A DNA stretch of 64,000 nt, taken from assembly GCF_000317225.1 (NCBI RefSeq), contig NZ_AJLL01000097.1, positions 1 to 64,000 of the forward strand, given 5' to 3'. Origin of the DNA: Fischerella thermalis PCC 7521 (GTDB lineage: Bacteria > Cyanobacteriota > Cyanobacteriia > Cyanobacteriales > Nostocaceae). A program made the position numbers and the translations under genes. This document shows, piece after piece, positions 63,503 to 64,000 of the stretch. Each line of letters starts with the position of its first letter. Position 1 is the first letter of the stretch. The notes under the pieces are model-generated. The model was not told the origin of the DNA, ran no database searches, and worked only from the letters and a program-made list of their open reading frames with translations.

Positions 63503-64000
63503 ATGAAACAAGCCTACATAATCAGCAGTGTTCGCACACCTGTAGGAAAAGCGCCACGGGGTACGTTACACAATATGCGTCCGGATGATATGGGTGCAGT
63601 TGTTGTCAAAGCAGCCATTGAACGAGTTAGAGACTTAGAGCCTGTATACATTGATGATGTAATTATGGGTTGTGCTTTTCCGGAAGCAGAACAGGGATTT
63701 AATATCGGGCGGTTAATTGCCCAACGTGCAGGTTTACCTGATTCTGTAGCAGGTATGACGGTGAATCGGTTCTGTGCTTCTGGACTGCAAGCAATCGCAA
63801 TCGCAACCCAAGCAATCATGGTAGGACATGCGGAAGTCATTGTTGCGGGTGGTGCGGAATCTATGAGTTTGATTCCGATGGGAGGACATTATTTCGCCCC
63901 CAACCCAAGAATGATGGTAGATATGCCCAAGGTTTACTGCACGATGGGTATTACCGCCGAAAACGTCATGCAGTACTACGAAATCTCCCGCCAAGAACAG
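63503..64000 (+). CDS. fadA: Acetyl-CoA acyltransferase (thiolase), 5' part; runs off the window
   Basis: The first 166 residues of a thiolase, cut by the window end. MKQAYIISSVRTPVGKAPRG is the standard start, NRFCASGLQAIAIA contains the nucleophilic Cys91, and VIVAGGAESMSLIPM is the conserved thiolase block. CCGGAG seven bases before the ATG is the ribosome site. It should cleave 3-ketoacyl-CoA to acetyl-CoA and a shortened acyl-CoA, the last step of beta-oxidation. Its place directly after the FadN-type gene supports a degradative thiolase over a biosynthetic PhaA, but the C-terminal His and Cys residues lie outside the window. Confidence 0.9.
   Translation, partial: MKQAYIISSVRTPVGKAPRGTLHNMRPDDMGAVVVKAAIERVRDLEPVYIDDVIMGCAFPEAEQGFNIGRLIAQRAGLPDSVAGMTVNRFCASGLQAIAIATQAIMVGHAEVIVAGGAESMSLIPMGGHYFAPNPRMMVDMPKVYCTMGITAENVMQYYEISRQEQ

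Overview
The window looks like chromosome of a filamentous, probably heterocyst-forming cyanobacterium (Nostocales type). Reasons: the DNA is AT-rich and studded with the HIP1 octamer GCGATCGC; there is a hybrid-kinase adenylate cyclase with the domain order of Anabaena CyaC, an ABC exporter resembling HepA of the heterocyst-envelope polysaccharide system, a Nif11-type peptide, bacterial dynamins like those of Nostoc, and the families of short palindromic and heptameric intergenic repeats usual in this order. The species cannot be named from the sequence alone.

Layout. 0-5 kb: a GxxExxY protein, a CocE/NonD hydrolase, a decayed SRPBCC gene beside a 150-bp MITE-like element with a clean target duplication, SurE, a YqiA-like esterase and an unknown protein. 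6-18 kb: a GNAT acetyltransferase, the CyaC-like signalling protein, a TonB-like protein, tRNA-Gly(TCC) followed by glyS, then murD, a P450 relic and a histidine kinase. 18-26 kb: a DUF5895-type protein, the 3' end of a TnpB element, two glycosyltransferases and a membrane-anchored beta-propeller protein.

26-37 kb is the most unusual part. It holds an orphan Nif11 peptide, an unlisted 23-residue membrane peptide with its own ribosome site, terminator and a 22-bp perfect palindrome upstream, a CHAT protease-WD40 fusion, and, facing it, three dynamin-like GTPases with an M48 metalloprotease wedged between two of them. The third dynamin is split by one missing base in an A8 run; its detached tail ends in a double zinc ribbon. 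I propose this as a candidate membrane-surveillance or defence locus; that is inference.

38-56 kb is an exopolysaccharide locus on the + strand: seven family-4 and two intact family-2 glycosyltransferases (plus one truncated copy), a Wzc-type tyrosine autokinase, a Wzy-like polymerase, two methyltransferases and the HepA-like exporter. No Wzx flippase or priming transferase was seen, so the pathway is either completed elsewhere or uses the ABC exporter. 57-64 kb: an alpha/beta hydrolase, then an acyl-CoA synthetase, a FadN-type dehydrogenase/hydratase and the start of a thiolase, which together read as a fatty-acid beta-oxidation operon, a pathway most cyanobacteria are thought to lack.

Two genes (SRPBCC and dynamin 3) are broken at homopolymer runs that are each one base short, three runs in all. 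Base-calling error, real decay and slippage cannot be told apart here.
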